Notes: generated by a model not told the origin, from the sequence alone. 64,000 nt of DNA from Microbulbifer variabilis ATCC 700307 (GCF_000380565.1 NZ_AQYJ01000024.1:248001-312000); one strand, 5' to 3'. Shown: positions 10,084-19,401, counted from the first letter of the stretch. Translations and numbers: made by a program.

Positions 10084-10121
10084 CCAATTAAAAAGGCGGG
10101 TTATCCCGCCTTTTTAATTGG
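10084..10121. terminator. bidirectional rho-independent terminator
   Basis: A perfect 17-bp inverted repeat, GC-rich at the tip (GGCGGG, TTAT loop, CCCGCC) and flanked by A-run and T-run, sits between convergent sat and zapG. It should work in both directions. Confidence 0.9.
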
Positions 10122-10166
10122 GTTATCAACTGAAAGCTCTGCCGAAGTAACAGTTGATGGCTAAGT

Positions 10167-10607
10167 CTAACTTCCTGCGTGTGCCTCTTTTTCCAGGCCG
10201 TAATCCTCCGCAAGGGTACCTTTGGCTCCGGGCTCCTTGGGAGCCCAGTCTCTAGGGGGCTCCATATCCTGAAGTTGTTTGTCATCCTCCTTCAGCTTGC
10301 CGCTCCCGGCTTCGAGCATTTGTCGACCGATATCCTGGCTGGAAAGGCGCAGAGCGCTGTTGGATAAATACTCGTGAATTTCCTTGTAGCTTTCGGTTAA
10401 GTTGTGAACGAGCTGGGATGTCTGGTCAAAGTGCTCGTTTACCTGGAGCTGGAAGTCCTCCATTTTATTATTGGCTTCCCGCAGGCGTAGCTCGAGTTCC
10501 TGAGTGCGGTCGACGCTGCTGCGTCCGCGGACTGCGAGGAATGCCAGCAGGGCGCCCAAGGTCATGCCCAGGACGCCGACTAGAATTAATACCGATGTAG
10601 AGTGCAC
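10167..10607 (-). CDS. zapG: ZapG (YhcB, DUF1043) cell-division/envelope protein
   Basis: The 146-residue product has one N-terminal transmembrane helix (VLILVGVLGMTLGALLAFLAV), then a coiled coil (TQELELRLREANNKMEDFQ, about 35-75) and a disordered C-terminus. The segment with HFDQTSQLVHNLTESYKEIHEYL is the DUF1043 hallmark. E. coli YhcB/ZapG associates with the divisome and helps balance envelope growth. It lies next to and divergent from zapE, as in related genomes. Confidence 0.9.
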   Translation of the reverse strand: MHSTSVLILVGVLGMTLGALLAFLAVRGRSSVDRTQELELRLREANNKMEDFQLQVNEHFDQTSQLVHNLTESYKEIHEYLSNSALRLSSQDIGRQMLEAGSGKLKEDDKQLQDMEPPRDWAPKEPGAKGTLAEDYGLEKEAHAGS

Positions 10608-10951
10608 TTACTACCTCCTCAACTTGCTTTTATATGGCATTGGCGATCCGTGATGGATGCCGGCGCGGTAGTGGCACCGCCCCACGCCTCGGGTAGTCCC
10701 CCTCAAGTGACTATCAACCCCATGTTAGCGGACCCAGTATACGCGATTATTAACCCGACAATTAATACTGTTGGTAAATTGCGACACGCAGGTTAGCCTG
10801 CAGTTCCGAATTGCCGCTGGCTCCTGGCGAATTGCACTGGGTTGAGTGGGTGGGCCTAGGGCTGATGGCGGCTTCTCTGCTATCTAGGCGGCGCTATAGT
10901 GAATTTGATAGAGTGCGCGCCAGTAATACAGTTGTTGAAGAATCTTCCTTT
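10608..10951. other. zapG-zapE divergent intergenic region
   Basis: About 340 bases between the divergent starts. The zapE frame is open upstream of 10952, but that extension has no family resemblance, so I treat it as untranslated. No clear promoter pair was found. Confidence 0.4.
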
Positions 10952-12076
10952 ATGCCTCCTGCCAACCCGTCATTTTGTTCCCCGATAGCGCGTTATGAGA
11001 ATGATCTGCAGCGCCCGGATTTTATTGAGGACCCCTCGCAGCGAGCGGCGGTGCAGGAGTTGCAGGATTTGCATCGGCGTCTGGTCGAGAGGGCTGAGCG
11101 GGGCATTATTGGGAATCTGTTTGCCCGCCTTCGCAGGGCGGATGTCGGTCCGGAGCGAGGGCTTTACTTTTGGGGTGGGGTGGGACGCGGTAAGACCTAT
11201 TTGATGGATGCATTTTATGAGTCCTTGCCTTTCCCCAGGAAGCAGCGGACTCACTTCCACCGTTTTATGCGCCAAGTACATGGGGGCTTAAAGCAGTATG
11301 CTGGGGAGAAAAACCCACTGGAGAAGGTGGCCGATAAGATCGCGAACCGGGCCCAGGTCCTGTGTTTTGATGAGTTTTTTGTGTCCGATATTGCCGATGC
11401 CATGATCCTTGCAGGTTTATTGGAGGCCTTATTTCGTCGCGGGGTGGCCCTTGTGGCTACCTCTAATATCGAGCCAGAGGGGCTCTATAAAGATGGTTTG
11501 CAAAGGGCGCGCTTTTTGCCGGCGATTGCGCTCCTTCAACGTCATACCAAAGTGGTTAATGTTGATGGAGGTACCGACTATCGCTTGCGTACCCTTGAAT
11601 TACTGGAGCTTTATCATGCACCTTTGGATGACGCTGCGATCGCAAATCTATCGCACAGCTTTACACAGTTGAGCGTGGATGGCTGTGAGGTTCGAAGCGA
11701 TGTGGATTTACAGGTGGAGGGGAGGCCTATTCGTGCACTTAAAGTAGCTGATGATGTGGCCTGGTTTGATTTTGCTGACCTCTGTGATGGGCCTCGTTCG
11801 CAAAATGACTACATCGAACTGGCGCGGGAGTTTCAGACTGTGCTGCTCGCTGCGGTGCCCAGATTTGATGAAAGGATGGATGCCCAGGCGCGACGTTTCA
11901 TCAATCTGGTTGATGAATTCTATGACCGTTGCGTCAAATTGGTGATCTCGGCGGAGGTGTCGGCCGATCAACTTTATGGTGGGCGACAACTGCGATTTGA
12001 GTTTGAGCGCACTGTTAGTCGTTTACTGGAAATGCAGTCCCGCGAGTACCTGGAGCGGGCGCATCGCCCCGACTAA
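10952..12076 (+). CDS. zapE: cell division ATPase ZapE (AFG1 family)
   Basis: An AAA-type ATPase that associates with the Z-ring under stress in E. coli; mitochondrial AFG1/LACE1 is homologous. The Walker A motif is FWGGVGRGKTYLMD (near residue 75) and Walker B is VLCFDEFFVSDIADA. Starting at ATG 10952 gives 374 residues, essentially the E. coli length (375), and the N-terminus MPPANPSFCSPIARYEND is compact. Frame upstream to 10811 is judged non-coding. It precedes rplM-rpsI, the same order as in Pseudomonas. Confidence 0.95.
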   Translation: MPPANPSFCSPIARYENDLQRPDFIEDPSQRAAVQELQDLHRRLVERAERGIIGNLFARLRRADVGPERGLYFWGGVGRGKTYLMDAFYESLPFPRKQRTHFHRFMRQVHGGLKQYAGEKNPLEKVADKIANRAQVLCFDEFFVSDIADAMILAGLLEALFRRGVALVATSNIEPEGLYKDGLQRARFLPAIALLQRHTKVVNVDGGTDYRLRTLELLELYHAPLDDAAIANLSHSFTQLSVDGCEVRSDVDLQVEGRPIRALKVADDVAWFDFADLCDGPRSQNDYIELAREFQTVLLAAVPRFDERMDAQARRFINLVDEFYDRCVKLVISAEVSADQLYGGRQLRFEFERTVSRLLEMQSREYLERAHRPD

Positions 12077-12105
12077 TGACGCCTCGTGACACGTCGAAAT
12101 ATCGC

Positions 12106-12134
12106 TTGAAAAGCGAGCACTCCTTTTGTACTAT
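12106..12134 (+). promoter_or_regulatory. sigma-70 promoter of rplM-rpsI
   Basis: TTGAAA (12106-12111) and TACTAT (12129-12134) are separated by exactly 17 bases. The start would fall near 12141, leaving a leader of about 53 bases. L13 autoregulates its mRNA in E. coli, so the leader may carry a control site, though I cannot identify one. Confidence 0.7.
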
Positions 12135-12193
12135 CCGCGCTCTTTTGTGGGACGGCCCCTAATTCAGGGGGTCATATTACAGGTGTTTATAAC

Positions 12194-12622
12194 ATGAAGA
12201 CATACAGTGCCAAGCCGGAAGCGGTAAAACGCGACTGGTACATTGTTGACGCTGCGGACAAGACCCTCGGCCGTATTTCTGCCGAGATCGCCCACCGCCT
12301 GCGCGGCAAGCACAAGCCTGAATATACGCCCCACGTGGACACTGGCGATTACATTATCGTAATTAATGCAGAAAAGGTTCGCGTGACCGGCAATAAGGCC
12401 AAAGACAAGATCTACCACAGCCACTCTGGCTACCCCGGTGGTCTCAAGTCCATCAGTTTTGAGAAGCTGATCGAGAAAGCGCCCGAGCGCACCATTCAGA
12501 GCGCCGTAAAAGGCATGCTGCCGAAGGGTCCTCTGGGTCGCGCCATGTTCAAGAAGCTGAAAGTATACAGCGGTAGTGAACATCCTCACACGGCTCAACA
12601 GCCGACTGAACTGGCGATCTAA
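12194..12622 (+). CDS. rplM: 50S ribosomal protein L13
   Basis: A structural protein of the large ribosomal subunit that binds 23S rRNA early in assembly. The 142 residues match E. coli exactly in length, with the conserved [21 protein letters not shown] start and the [16 protein letters not shown] segment near 110. It is followed after 15 bases by rpsI, its invariant partner. Confidence 0.99.
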   Translation: MKTYSAKPEAVKRDWYIVDAADKTLGRISAEIAHRLRGKHKPEYTPHVDTGDYIIVINAEKVRVTGNKAKDKIYHSHSGYPGGLKSISFEKLIEKAPERTIQSAVKGMLPKGPLGRAMFKKLKVYSGSEHPHTAQQPTELAI

Positions 12623-12637
12623 ACGGGAATAAATCTG

Positions 12638-13030
12638 ATGGCAACTACTCAATACTACGGTACCGGCCGCCGCAAGACCTCTACTGCTCGTGTATTTATC
12701 GTGCCTGGTGAGGGCAAGATCACTGTAAACGGTCGTACCCTGGACGAATACTTCGGTCGTCAGGTGGCTCGCATGATCGTGCGTCAGCCGCTGGAAAGAG
12801 CCGATATGGTTGAAAAATTCGATGTTACTGTAACTGTAAAAGGTGGCGGTTCTTTTGGTCAGGCGGGTGCTATCCGTCACGGTCTGACTCGCGCCCTGAT
12901 GCAGTACGATGAAGCGCTGCGTCAACCGCTGCGCGCCGCAGGTTATGTTACCCGCGACGCTCGTGAGGTTGAGCGTAAGAAAGTCGGTCTGCGCAAAGCG
13001 CGTAAGAAGCCGCAATTCTCCAAGCGTTAA
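12638..13030 (+). CDS. rpsI: 30S ribosomal protein S9
   Basis: A small-subunit protein whose C-terminal tail reaches the P-site tRNA. The 130-residue product begins [15 protein letters not shown] after the start and ends in the basic [12 protein letters not shown] tail with the conserved terminal SKR. Co-transcribed with rplM and closed by a strong terminator. Confidence 0.99.
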   Translation: MATTQYYGTGRRKTSTARVFIVPGEGKITVNGRTLDEYFGRQVARMIVRQPLERADMVEKFDVTVTVKGGGSFGQAGAIRHGLTRALMQYDEALRQPLRAAGYVTRDAREVERKKVGLRKARKKPQFSKR

Positions 13031-13042
13031 GCTTTCTTTTGG

Positions 13043-13067
13043 GCCCGGCATCTGCCGGGCTTTTTTT
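13043..13067 (+). terminator. rho-independent terminator of rplM-rpsI
   Basis: GCCCGGC, ATCT loop, GCCGGGC, followed by seven T residues, 12 bases after the rpsI stop. Confidence 0.92.
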
Positions 13068-13333
13068 ATCTCCGGCATTTGGTGTGTTGAGCAGTGCTTG
13101 TGATGCTTTGCTCGATTTCTCGCTGTTTCGCTGCGTAATTCCCGACGTTCCTATGTCTTTGCCTTGTATCAAAATGGCATTTTCTTTAACATTGCGCGGA
13201 TTTGTATCCGCTTGATTTGTGGGGTTTATTCGCGCGGGCAATCTGCCGGAGCGGGACTTCTTTCAAGACTTTTTGGGTTTGGGCCAGCGCATCTCCGGTG
13301 TATCCGGGATCGCTGTGATGGGAGAACTACGTC

Positions 13334-13933
13334 ATGAGTGATGACGGTGTAAATGTAGGACGGCGCCGTTTCTTAACCGCTGCCACCTCAGTTGTTGGTG
13401 GTGCGGGAGCGGTTGGGGTTGCCGTTCCCTTCGTCGCTTCCTGGAATCCGAGTGCCAAGGCAAAAGCTGCTGGTGCTCCGGTTAAATACAACATTAGCAA
13501 ACTTGAACCGGGCCAGATGGTTACTGTTGAGTGGCGCGGCAAGCCGGTCTACGTAGTACGCCGCACCGATGAAGTGTTGCAAAATCTAGAGAAAGTGGAG
13601 CCGCAGTTGCGCGATCCCAACTCTGAGGAATCTATCCAGCCAGATTATGTAAATCCGGAAAATCGTTCTATCAAACCAAAGTTGTTGGTTCTGGTTGGCC
13701 TGTGTACACACTTGGGTTGTGCACCTATGTACCGCCCGGAAGTGGGCGCCGCCGATTTGGGTGGTGATGAGTGGATGGGCGGCTTTTTCTGCCCCTGCCA
13801 TGGTTCCAAATACGATATGGCCGGCCGTGTTTACAGCGGTGTTCCTGCACCTACCAACCTGGAAGTTCCGCCTTATTCCTATGAGAGCGATGAGGTAATC
13901 GTGATTGGTGTAGACCAGGAGGGCACTGCATGA
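13334..13933 (+). CDS. petA: ubiquinol-cytochrome c reductase Rieske iron-sulfur subunit
   Basis: Carries electrons from ubiquinol to cytochrome c1 in the bc1 complex. The 199-residue protein has a twin-arginine-type N-terminus (GRRRFLTAATSVVGGAGAVG) that serves as the membrane anchor. The two [2Fe-2S] ligand boxes are CTHLGC near 124 and CPCHGSKYD near 155. Between them lies the longer loop usual in bacterial Rieske proteins. Its last four bases overlap the start of the fused petBC gene (ATGA). The 266-base region upstream shows no clear promoter. Confidence 0.98.
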   Translation: MSDDGVNVGRRRFLTAATSVVGGAGAVGVAVPFVASWNPSAKAKAAGAPVKYNISKLEPGQMVTVEWRGKPVYVVRRTDEVLQNLEKVEPQLRDPNSEESIQPDYVNPENRSIKPKLLVLVGLCTHLGCAPMYRPEVGAADLGGDEWMGGFFCPCHGSKYDMAGRVYSGVPAPTNLEVPPYSYESDEVIVIGVDQEGTA

Positions 13934-16131
13934 AATGGCTAGCAGATTTCGGTGACTGGGTAGATCAGCGTCTGCCGATCTACCAGGCCTGGGATAAGCA
14001 TATGGGCAAGTACTATGCGCCCAAAAACTTTAATCTTTGGTACTTCTTCGGCGTATTCTCACTGCTTGTACTGGTTAACCAGCTTCTGACCGGTATATGG
14101 TTGGTGATGAGTTTTAATCCTTCGGCTGAAGGTGCCTTCGCCTCTGTTGAATACATCATGCGCGATGTGGAATGGGGCTGGCTGATTCGATACCTTCATT
14201 CGACGGGTGCATCTGCTTTCTTTGTGGTTGTGTATCTGCATATGTTCCGCGGATTGATGTATGGCTCTTATAAGCCGCCCCGCGAGCTGGTGTGGATCTT
14301 TGGTATGTGTATCTACCTGGTGCTGATGGCTGAAGCCTTTATGGGCTATGTATTGCCCTGGGGTCAGATGTCTTACTGGGGTGCCCAGGTAATTGTATCC
14401 CTGTTCGGTGCAATACCCGGTATTGGCGATAGCCTGGTTGAGTGGATTCGCGGTGATTATCTGATTTCAGGTATTACGCTGACTCGCTTCTTTTCCCTGC
14501 ATGTTATTGCACTGCCGTTGGTTCTTGTGTTGCTGGTAGTCCTGCATATCCTGGCGTTGCATGAAGTGGGTTCTAACAACCCTGATGGTATCGAGATTAA
14601 GAAAAATAAGGACGAGAACGGTATCCCCAAAGACGGCGTACCTTTCCACCCTTACTATTCTGTACATGACCTGGTGGGTATTGCGGTATTCCTGTTTATC
14701 TTCGCCACTGTTGTGTTTTTCTTCCCTGAGATGGGCGGTTTCTTCCTGGAGTACGCTAACTTCGAGGAAGCAAATCCACTGAAGACCCCTCCCCATATTG
14801 CACCTGTTTGGTACTTCACGCCGTTCTACGCGATCTTGCGTGCGGTAACTATGGATATTGGTCCTCTTACAGCCAAGTTCCTTGGTTTGGTGGCTATGGG
14901 TGCGGCCATTGCGGTGCTGTTTGTACTGCCTTGGCTCGATAAGAGCCCCGTACGTTCCATTCGTTACAAAGGTTGGCTGCCAAAAGGTTTGCTCCTTTTG
15001 TTCGCAGCGGTATTTATTATCCTGGGTTACCTGGGGGTTAAATCTCCGACCCCAGAGCGTAACTTCCTGTCTCAGGTGGCGACCCTGTTCTATTTTGCGT
15101 TCTTCCTGACCATGCCGGTCTGGACGAATCCAAAGGAGCGCAAGGGAGTGGGTTCCTGGGTTGTAAGCATCGGCTTCGGTGTACTGTTCCTGTGGATGGC
15201 AGTGGCTAACTTCTCGGTAAATACCTTTATGGGAGTAGTGACTGTTTTGTTGGCAGCTTTCTTCGCCTTGCTGCCCTGGATTACTAGCCGCGATGAGGTA
15301 TACCCAGAGCCTGAGCGTGTAACCAGCCCATCTGGAGCAAAAACATTCGGTATTCTGTTTATCGGTATTGTGGTTGTTGGCCTGCTGACCTTTATCCCAA
15401 TCAAAGCGGTAGGCGCTGAGTCCAGTGTTGAGCTGGACCCTATTAGTATCGACCTTCAGGACAAGCCGTCTTTGCAGCGTGGAGCCAAGTACTTCGTCAA
15501 CTATTGCATGGGGTGTCACAGTGCCAACTATTCCCGCTGGGAGCGTGTTGCTACAGATCTGGATATCCCCAAAGAGCTGATGATGGAGAACCTGATCCTG
15601 GGTAACGACAAGATCGGTAACCTGATGCAGATCTCCATGCGCCCGGATGACTCCAAAGTATGGTTCGGCGCCACGCCGCCGGACCTGACGCTGGTTGCCC
15701 GCTCCCGCTCACCGGAATGGCTCTACACTTATCTCCGCAGTTTCTACAAGGATGACAGTCGTGCTACCGGTGTGAATAATCTGGTATTCCCCAGTGTCGC
15801 CATGCCGCATGTATTGATGGAGCTGCAGGGCTTGCCGGAATGTGCCCCTGGTCCTAAGCGCGACCATGGTAAGATCGTGCGCGATGAGCTGGGTAACCCG
15901 ATCATGGACGCCGATTGTGGCAGCCTCAAGGTTGGTAGTGTGAAGGGTTCCATGAATCCGGAAGAGTTTGATCAGGCTATGTATGACCTGGTCAACTTTA
16001 TGGAGTACATTGCAGAGCCAATGGCAGAAGATCGCAAGCGCATTGGTTTCTATGTGCTGGCGTTTATTTTTATATTCTTTATCTTTGCCTGGCTGCTCAA
16101 CCGCGAGTACTGGAAAGACATACACCACTAA
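13930..16131 (+). CDS. petBC: fused cytochrome b / cytochrome c1 of the bc1 complex
   Basis: One 733-codon frame encodes both redox subunits normally split into petB and petC. Residues 1-405 are cytochrome b: haem histidines in IRYLHSTGAS and FSLHVIALP, and the Qo motif as PVWY. Residues about 408-452 add two extra hydrophobic segments. A third hydrophobic segment (about 470-493) ends in AVGA-ES at 496/497, like a signal-peptidase site. Residues 497-733 are cytochrome c1, with the haem site CMGCH at 526-530 and a C-terminal anchor ending REYWKDIHH. Bradyrhizobium FbcH is a known b/c1 polyprotein that is cut into two; the same processing is inferred here. Confidence 0.95.
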   Translation: MKWLADFGDWVDQRLPIYQAWDKHMGKYYAPKNFNLWYFFGVFSLLVLVNQLLTGIWLVMSFNPSAEGAFASVEYIMRDVEWGWLIRYLHSTGASAFFVVVYLHMFRGLMYGSYKPPRELVWIFGMCIYLVLMAEAFMGYVLPWGQMSYWGAQVIVSLFGAIPGIGDSLVEWIRGDYLISGITLTRFFSLHVIALPLVLVLLVVLHILALHEVGSNNPDGIEIKKNKDENGIPKDGVPFHPYYSVHDLVGIAVFLFIFATVVFFFPEMGGFFLEYANFEEANPLKTPPHIAPVWYFTPFYAILRAVTMDIGPLTAKFLGLVAMGAAIAVLFVLPWLDKSPVRSIRYKGWLPKGLLLLFAAVFIILGYLGVKSPTPERNFLSQVATLFYFAFFLTMPVWTNPKERKGVGSWVVSIGFGVLFLWMAVANFSVNTFMGVVTVLLAAFFALLPWITSRDEVYPEPERVTSPSGAKTFGILFIGIVVVGLLTFIPIKAVGAESSVELDPISIDLQDKPSLQRGAKYFVNYCMGCHSANYSRWERVATDLDIPKELMMENLILGNDKIGNLMQISMRPDDSKVWFGATPPDLTLVARSRSPEWLYTYLRSFYKDDSRATGVNNLVFPSVAMPHVLMELQGLPECAPGPKRDHGKIVRDELGNPIMDADCGSLKVGSVKGSMNPEEFDQAMYDLVNFMEYIAEPMAEDRKRIGFYVLAFIFIFFIFAWLLNREYWKDIHH

Positions 16132-16237
16132 GATTCGCAGGTTTCTTTTTGATGGGTGGTGGAGATACTCTGCCGCCCTTTTATATTTTGAATAAAGGCC
16201 GGTGTTTGTCGGCCAACAAGTTTGAGGTAGTTTGAAC

Positions 16238-16864
16238 ATGGGTGTGCCTACCAACAAGCGCTCCTCTATGACCTTCTTCTCTGATGGTCGCAGTCACTAT
16301 AGCCATCGGGTGCGTATCGTACTGGCAGAGAAAGGGGTGTCCGTAGAAATCATAGATGTGGACTCGGATGATAAGCCCGCCGAGCTCGCTGACCTCAACC
16401 CCTACAATTCGCTGCCGACTCTGGTTGATCGCGATCTGGTGCTCTTCGAAACCAAGGTTATGATGGAGTATCTTGACGAGCGTTTCCCACACCCGCCGCT
16501 GCTGCCCGTTTACCCGGTTGCGCGCGCTCAAAGTCGCCAGATTATGCATCGTATTGAGCGCGACTGGTGTCCGCTGGTGGATAAAATTCTGGCAGGAGGC
16601 AAAGATGCTGCATCCGCCCGTAAGGAGCTGCGTGATAGCTTGGTTGGCATTGCGCCGATGTTTACTGAGCTGCCGTACTTCTTCAATGAAGAATTTTCCC
16701 TGGTGGATTGCTGTATGGCTCCACTGCTCTGGCGTCTCGAGCAGTTCGAAATCAGCTTGCCCAAGACTAAGCAAGTGAAGCCACTGCTGGATTATATGGA
16801 TCGCCTGTTTGCCCGTGAAGCGTTCCAGCAGAGCCTTACCGAGTACGAACGGGAAATGCGTTGA
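16238..16864 (+). CDS. sspA: stringent starvation protein A
   Basis: An RNA-polymerase-associated protein with a glutathione-transferase fold that lacks transferase activity; it affects stress and stationary-phase transcription. The N-terminal thioredoxin-like domain ([24 protein letters not shown]) and the C-terminal helical domain are both present, giving 208 residues. ATG 16238 is used; a TTG two codons earlier is possible. The petABC-sspA-sspB order is the standard one in this group. Confidence 0.96.
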   Translation: MGVPTNKRSSMTFFSDGRSHYSHRVRIVLAEKGVSVEIIDVDSDDKPAELADLNPYNSLPTLVDRDLVLFETKVMMEYLDERFPHPPLLPVYPVARAQSRQIMHRIERDWCPLVDKILAGGKDAASARKELRDSLVGIAPMFTELPYFFNEEFSLVDCCMAPLLWRLEQFEISLPKTKQVKPLLDYMDRLFAREAFQQSLTEYEREMR

Positions 16865-16874
16865 GGGTAGTTAG

Positions 16875-17285
16875 GTGAGTAAGCCGGTCATGACCTCCAA
16901 TCGCCCATATATTTTGCGGGCATTTTACGAGTGGATTACCGATAACCGGTGCACTCCCTATATTCTTGTCGATACGCACCTTTCCGGGGTGCTGGTGCCA
17001 CAACAGCATGTTAATGATGATGGGCAGATAGTGCTAAACATCTCTGAAAGTGCTGTTGCGAGGCTGACCATGGATAACTATGCGATCAGGTTTAATGCGC
17101 GTTTTGGTGGGGTTCCCACTGATATCCAGGTTCCGGTTGGCGCGGTAGTTGGAATTTATGCCCGTGAGAATGGCCAGGGTATGGTGTTTGAGGCAGAAGA
17201 AACCCCAGAACCGCCCGAACCTACCCCGCCCACCAGCTTGGGCAAAAAGTCGGTGAAGAAGCCCGCATTGCGCGTTGTGAAATAA
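16875..17285 (+). CDS. sspB: ClpXP adaptor SspB
   Basis: Tethers ssrA-tagged and other substrates to ClpXP for degradation. The 136-residue product has the folded substrate-binding domain (RPYILRAFYEWITDNRCTPYI through YARENGQGMVFE), then a short proline/glutamate-rich linker. The C-terminal ALRVVK matches the XB peptide that docks on the ClpX N-domain. GTG start, 10 bases after sspA. Confidence 0.96.
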   Translation: MSKPVMTSNRPYILRAFYEWITDNRCTPYILVDTHLSGVLVPQQHVNDDGQIVLNISESAVARLTMDNYAIRFNARFGGVPTDIQVPVGAVVGIYARENGQGMVFEAEETPEPPEPTPPTSLGKKSVKKPALRVVK

Positions 17286-17307
17286 GCTCGGCTTTAAAAA
17301 ATTTCTA

Positions 17308-17329
17308 GGGGCAGTTTTGCCCCTTTTTT
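17308..17329 (+). terminator. rho-independent terminator after sspB
   Basis: GGGGC, AGTTTT loop, GCCCC and six T residues, 22 bases after the sspB stop. It closes the pet-ssp operon. Confidence 0.85.
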
Positions 17330-17436
17330 ATTTTTTCTTTTTGTTTTCGTCGGTCTTCTCTTTTGTGCGCCTAGTCTAAGAAATTACTGTTATCAGGTGC
17401 GTATAATTCTCTGTTATTTCTTGCTCCCAATTTACC

Positions 17437-18621
17437 ATGCCGTCGTATTTGCAGTGGCTGCGTTTTAGCTGGTTGCCCGGACTGCTCCTGATTTTGCCAC
17501 TTGCCCAACATTTACCCTGGCTCGATCTGGCGTCCCTGAACAATGTCCAGCTGCCTTTTCTGTTATTGGTAACAGCGCTGCTGCTCAGTTTATTTTATCG
17601 CTCAAGCCGAGTTGGTCTGGCCGCATTACTATTAATGTTTTTCTATGGGACGATCAGTCTCGAAATACTGTTGAAGCAGGATTTTTCCCTCTATCTGGGG
17701 TTGATCGCCCTCAACTTGATGTTATTTAGCTGTAGCCGCGACCGTAGCATATGGAGTAATTTTGGGGTCGCTTGGCTGTTGATCCTGGGTGCACAGGGGA
17801 TAGCCCTATTCTGGTTGCAGAAATATTATGGGCCGTTAGCTCAGATGTTTTCTTTGCAGCATCTGCCTGCTTGGCTATTGGCTCTTGACCGGTTTTCCCC
17901 ACCTTTACCACTCTTGGCCTGTATGGCGGCCTCACTTGGCGCATTGGCACTGCTGGCTCTTTACCCCGGGCCCACGGCTGTGGGGTTATTCAGCTGCATC
18001 TTGCTTACGTTGTATGGCGTCTGGAGTGGGATGCCTCTGGTTCCTTTAATGTCAGTAGCTGGTTTCCTACTTATCTTTTCGCTGCTGGGTAGCAGCTATG
18101 AGCTGGCTTTCCGCGATGAGTTGACCGGAGTCCGGTCTCGGAGGGCTTTCAGGTATCGGATGCTCACTCCCGGCCGGCATTATTCTATTGCCATGATTGA
18201 TATCGATTACTTTAAGAAATTGAATGATCGCTTTGGTCATCAGGTTGGTGATCAGGTACTGCGAATGGTTGCTACCCAGATTGCTCGAAATACGTCAGGG
18301 GAATTATTTCGCTATGGGGGGGAGGAGTTTGTGCTAATTATTTCTGGTCGTGACCTTTCAGCCGCAGAAAGACAGCTGGAGCTTATTCGGGAGAAAATAG
18401 CGGCCTATCCCATGCGCTTGCGCTCTGGAGGACGTATTTCCGGTCCTAAGTTGTGGCGTTCTGAACGCCGTTCAGATCAACAGATTAAGGTAACCGTTAG
18501 TATTGGCCTCGCTCAGAGGGGTAAGGAGTTGAGAGGGCCTGATACTGTCCTAAAGGCCGCTGACCAGGCCCTTTACAAGGCAAAGCGGGGCGGCCGGAAT
18601 CGCGTCTCTGTTCGCGCTTGA
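17437..18621 (+). CDS. membrane-anchored GGDEF diguanylate cyclase
   Basis: Predicted to make cyclic di-GMP from two GTP at the inner membrane. The 394 residues comprise an N-terminal half rich in hydrophobic helices (about seven, residues 5-220) of no family I can name, then a GGDEF domain opening with RDELTGVRSRRAF. The active motif is GGEEF at 294-298, so it should be catalytic. The inhibitory RxxD site is not conserved: RNTS occupies the place where RxxD is expected. The sensed signal is unknown. It lies alone after a terminator. Confidence 0.92.
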   Translation: MPSYLQWLRFSWLPGLLLILPLAQHLPWLDLASLNNVQLPFLLLVTALLLSLFYRSSRVGLAALLLMFFYGTISLEILLKQDFSLYLGLIALNLMLFSCSRDRSIWSNFGVAWLLILGAQGIALFWLQKYYGPLAQMFSLQHLPAWLLALDRFSPPLPLLACMAASLGALALLALYPGPTAVGLFSCILLTLYGVWSGMPLVPLMSVAGFLLIFSLLGSSYELAFRDELTGVRSRRAFRYRMLTPGRHYSIAMIDIDYFKKLNDRFGHQVGDQVLRMVATQIARNTSGELFRYGGEEFVLIISGRDLSAAERQLELIREKIAAYPMRLRSGGRISGPKLWRSERRSDQQIKVTVSIGLAQRGKELRGPDTVLKAADQALYKAKRGGRNRVSVRA

Positions 18622-18727
18622 TATAAATCAACCTGATTTAAAAGTGGCGCCTAATTTCTTATTCGCATTGGTTAATTCCGCGCCGTCCCCCGATACTGCA
18701 ATGCAGGGTATTGAAGGGAGTTTCAGC

Positions 18728-19348
18728 GTGCGATTACTCAGTCACACAATCGGCATTCTTACTAATCCTGAAAAAGAGTGGAAAGCCATCCGAGCGGATA
18801 GACATTCTTTTTTCCAGGTTTTCGTGACCCATGTTCCATTTCTGGCTCTGATCCCTACAGTTGCCGGCTACTTTGGTGTCACACGGGTGGGGTTTGAGGT
18901 GGGGGGGCATCTGGCCAAGTTGACTCCGGAGAGCGCAGCAGTTTTGTCTATAGTGACCTACTTTGCGTTACTGGTCGGAGTCTATTGCCTTGGGGAATTT
19001 ATTAACTGGATGGCGAGGTCCTATGGTGTCGAGGGTGATGAACCTACACGCCATTATGAAGGCACCGCGCTTGCGGTCTTTATCACTACGCCAATTTTCC
19101 TCGCTAGTATTGTGGTTCTTTTCCCCCACCCTTGGCTTACTATGGCCGCCGTGGGCATTGCGGGGATGTACTCAATCTATCTGGTATTTGCCGGTATCCC
19201 AATTTTGATGAAGATGAACAAAGAGCGGGCATTTCTTTATGCCTGTGCGGTGCTCACTGTGGCGCTTGTCATGATGGTTACTGTCTTAATTACTTCGGTA
19301 ATTTTGTGGAGCGTAGGAATAGGCCCTGTCTATCAGCATCACGTTTAA
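18728..19348 (+). CDS. Yip1-family inner-membrane protein
   Basis: A polytopic protein of about 206 residues with roughly five transmembrane segments and the opening VRLLSHTIGILTNPEKEWKAI typical of bacterial Yip1-domain (DUF1282-like) proteins. Function is unknown; eukaryotic Yip1 proteins act in membrane traffic, but no role should be transferred. The GTG start at 18728 is chosen because AAGGGAG lies seven bases upstream; the frame is open further upstream but lacks family resemblance. It is 106 bases from the cyclase gene and convergent with the M48 protease gene. Confidence 0.8.
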   Translation: MRLLSHTIGILTNPEKEWKAIRADRHSFFQVFVTHVPFLALIPTVAGYFGVTRVGFEVGGHLAKLTPESAAVLSIVTYFALLVGVYCLGEFINWMARSYGVEGDEPTRHYEGTALAVFITTPIFLASIVVLFPHPWLTMAAVGIAGMYSIYLVFAGIPILMKMNKERAFLYACAVLTVALVMMVTVLITSVILWSVGIGPVYQHHV

Positions 19349-19363
19349 TAAATAAGTGGAAAC

Positions 19364-19382
19364 AAGCCGGCAATGCCGGCTT
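19364..19382. terminator. hairpin between convergent genes
   Basis: AAGCCGGC, AAT, GCCGGCTT: an 8-bp perfect stem between convergent genes ending at 19348 and 19402. T-runs are poor, so it is a modest bidirectional terminator. Confidence 0.6.
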
Positions 19383-19401
19383 ATTGGTTAGTCGACCCGA
19401 T

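Noticed and set aside
12164..13078. 304-codon minus-strand frame opposite rplM-rpsI
   Set aside because: Shadow of highly biased ribosomal-protein codons; no domain.
14467..15519. 350-codon minus-strand frame opposite petBC
   Set aside because: Shadow frame with composition unlike a folded protein; the plus-strand gene is certain.
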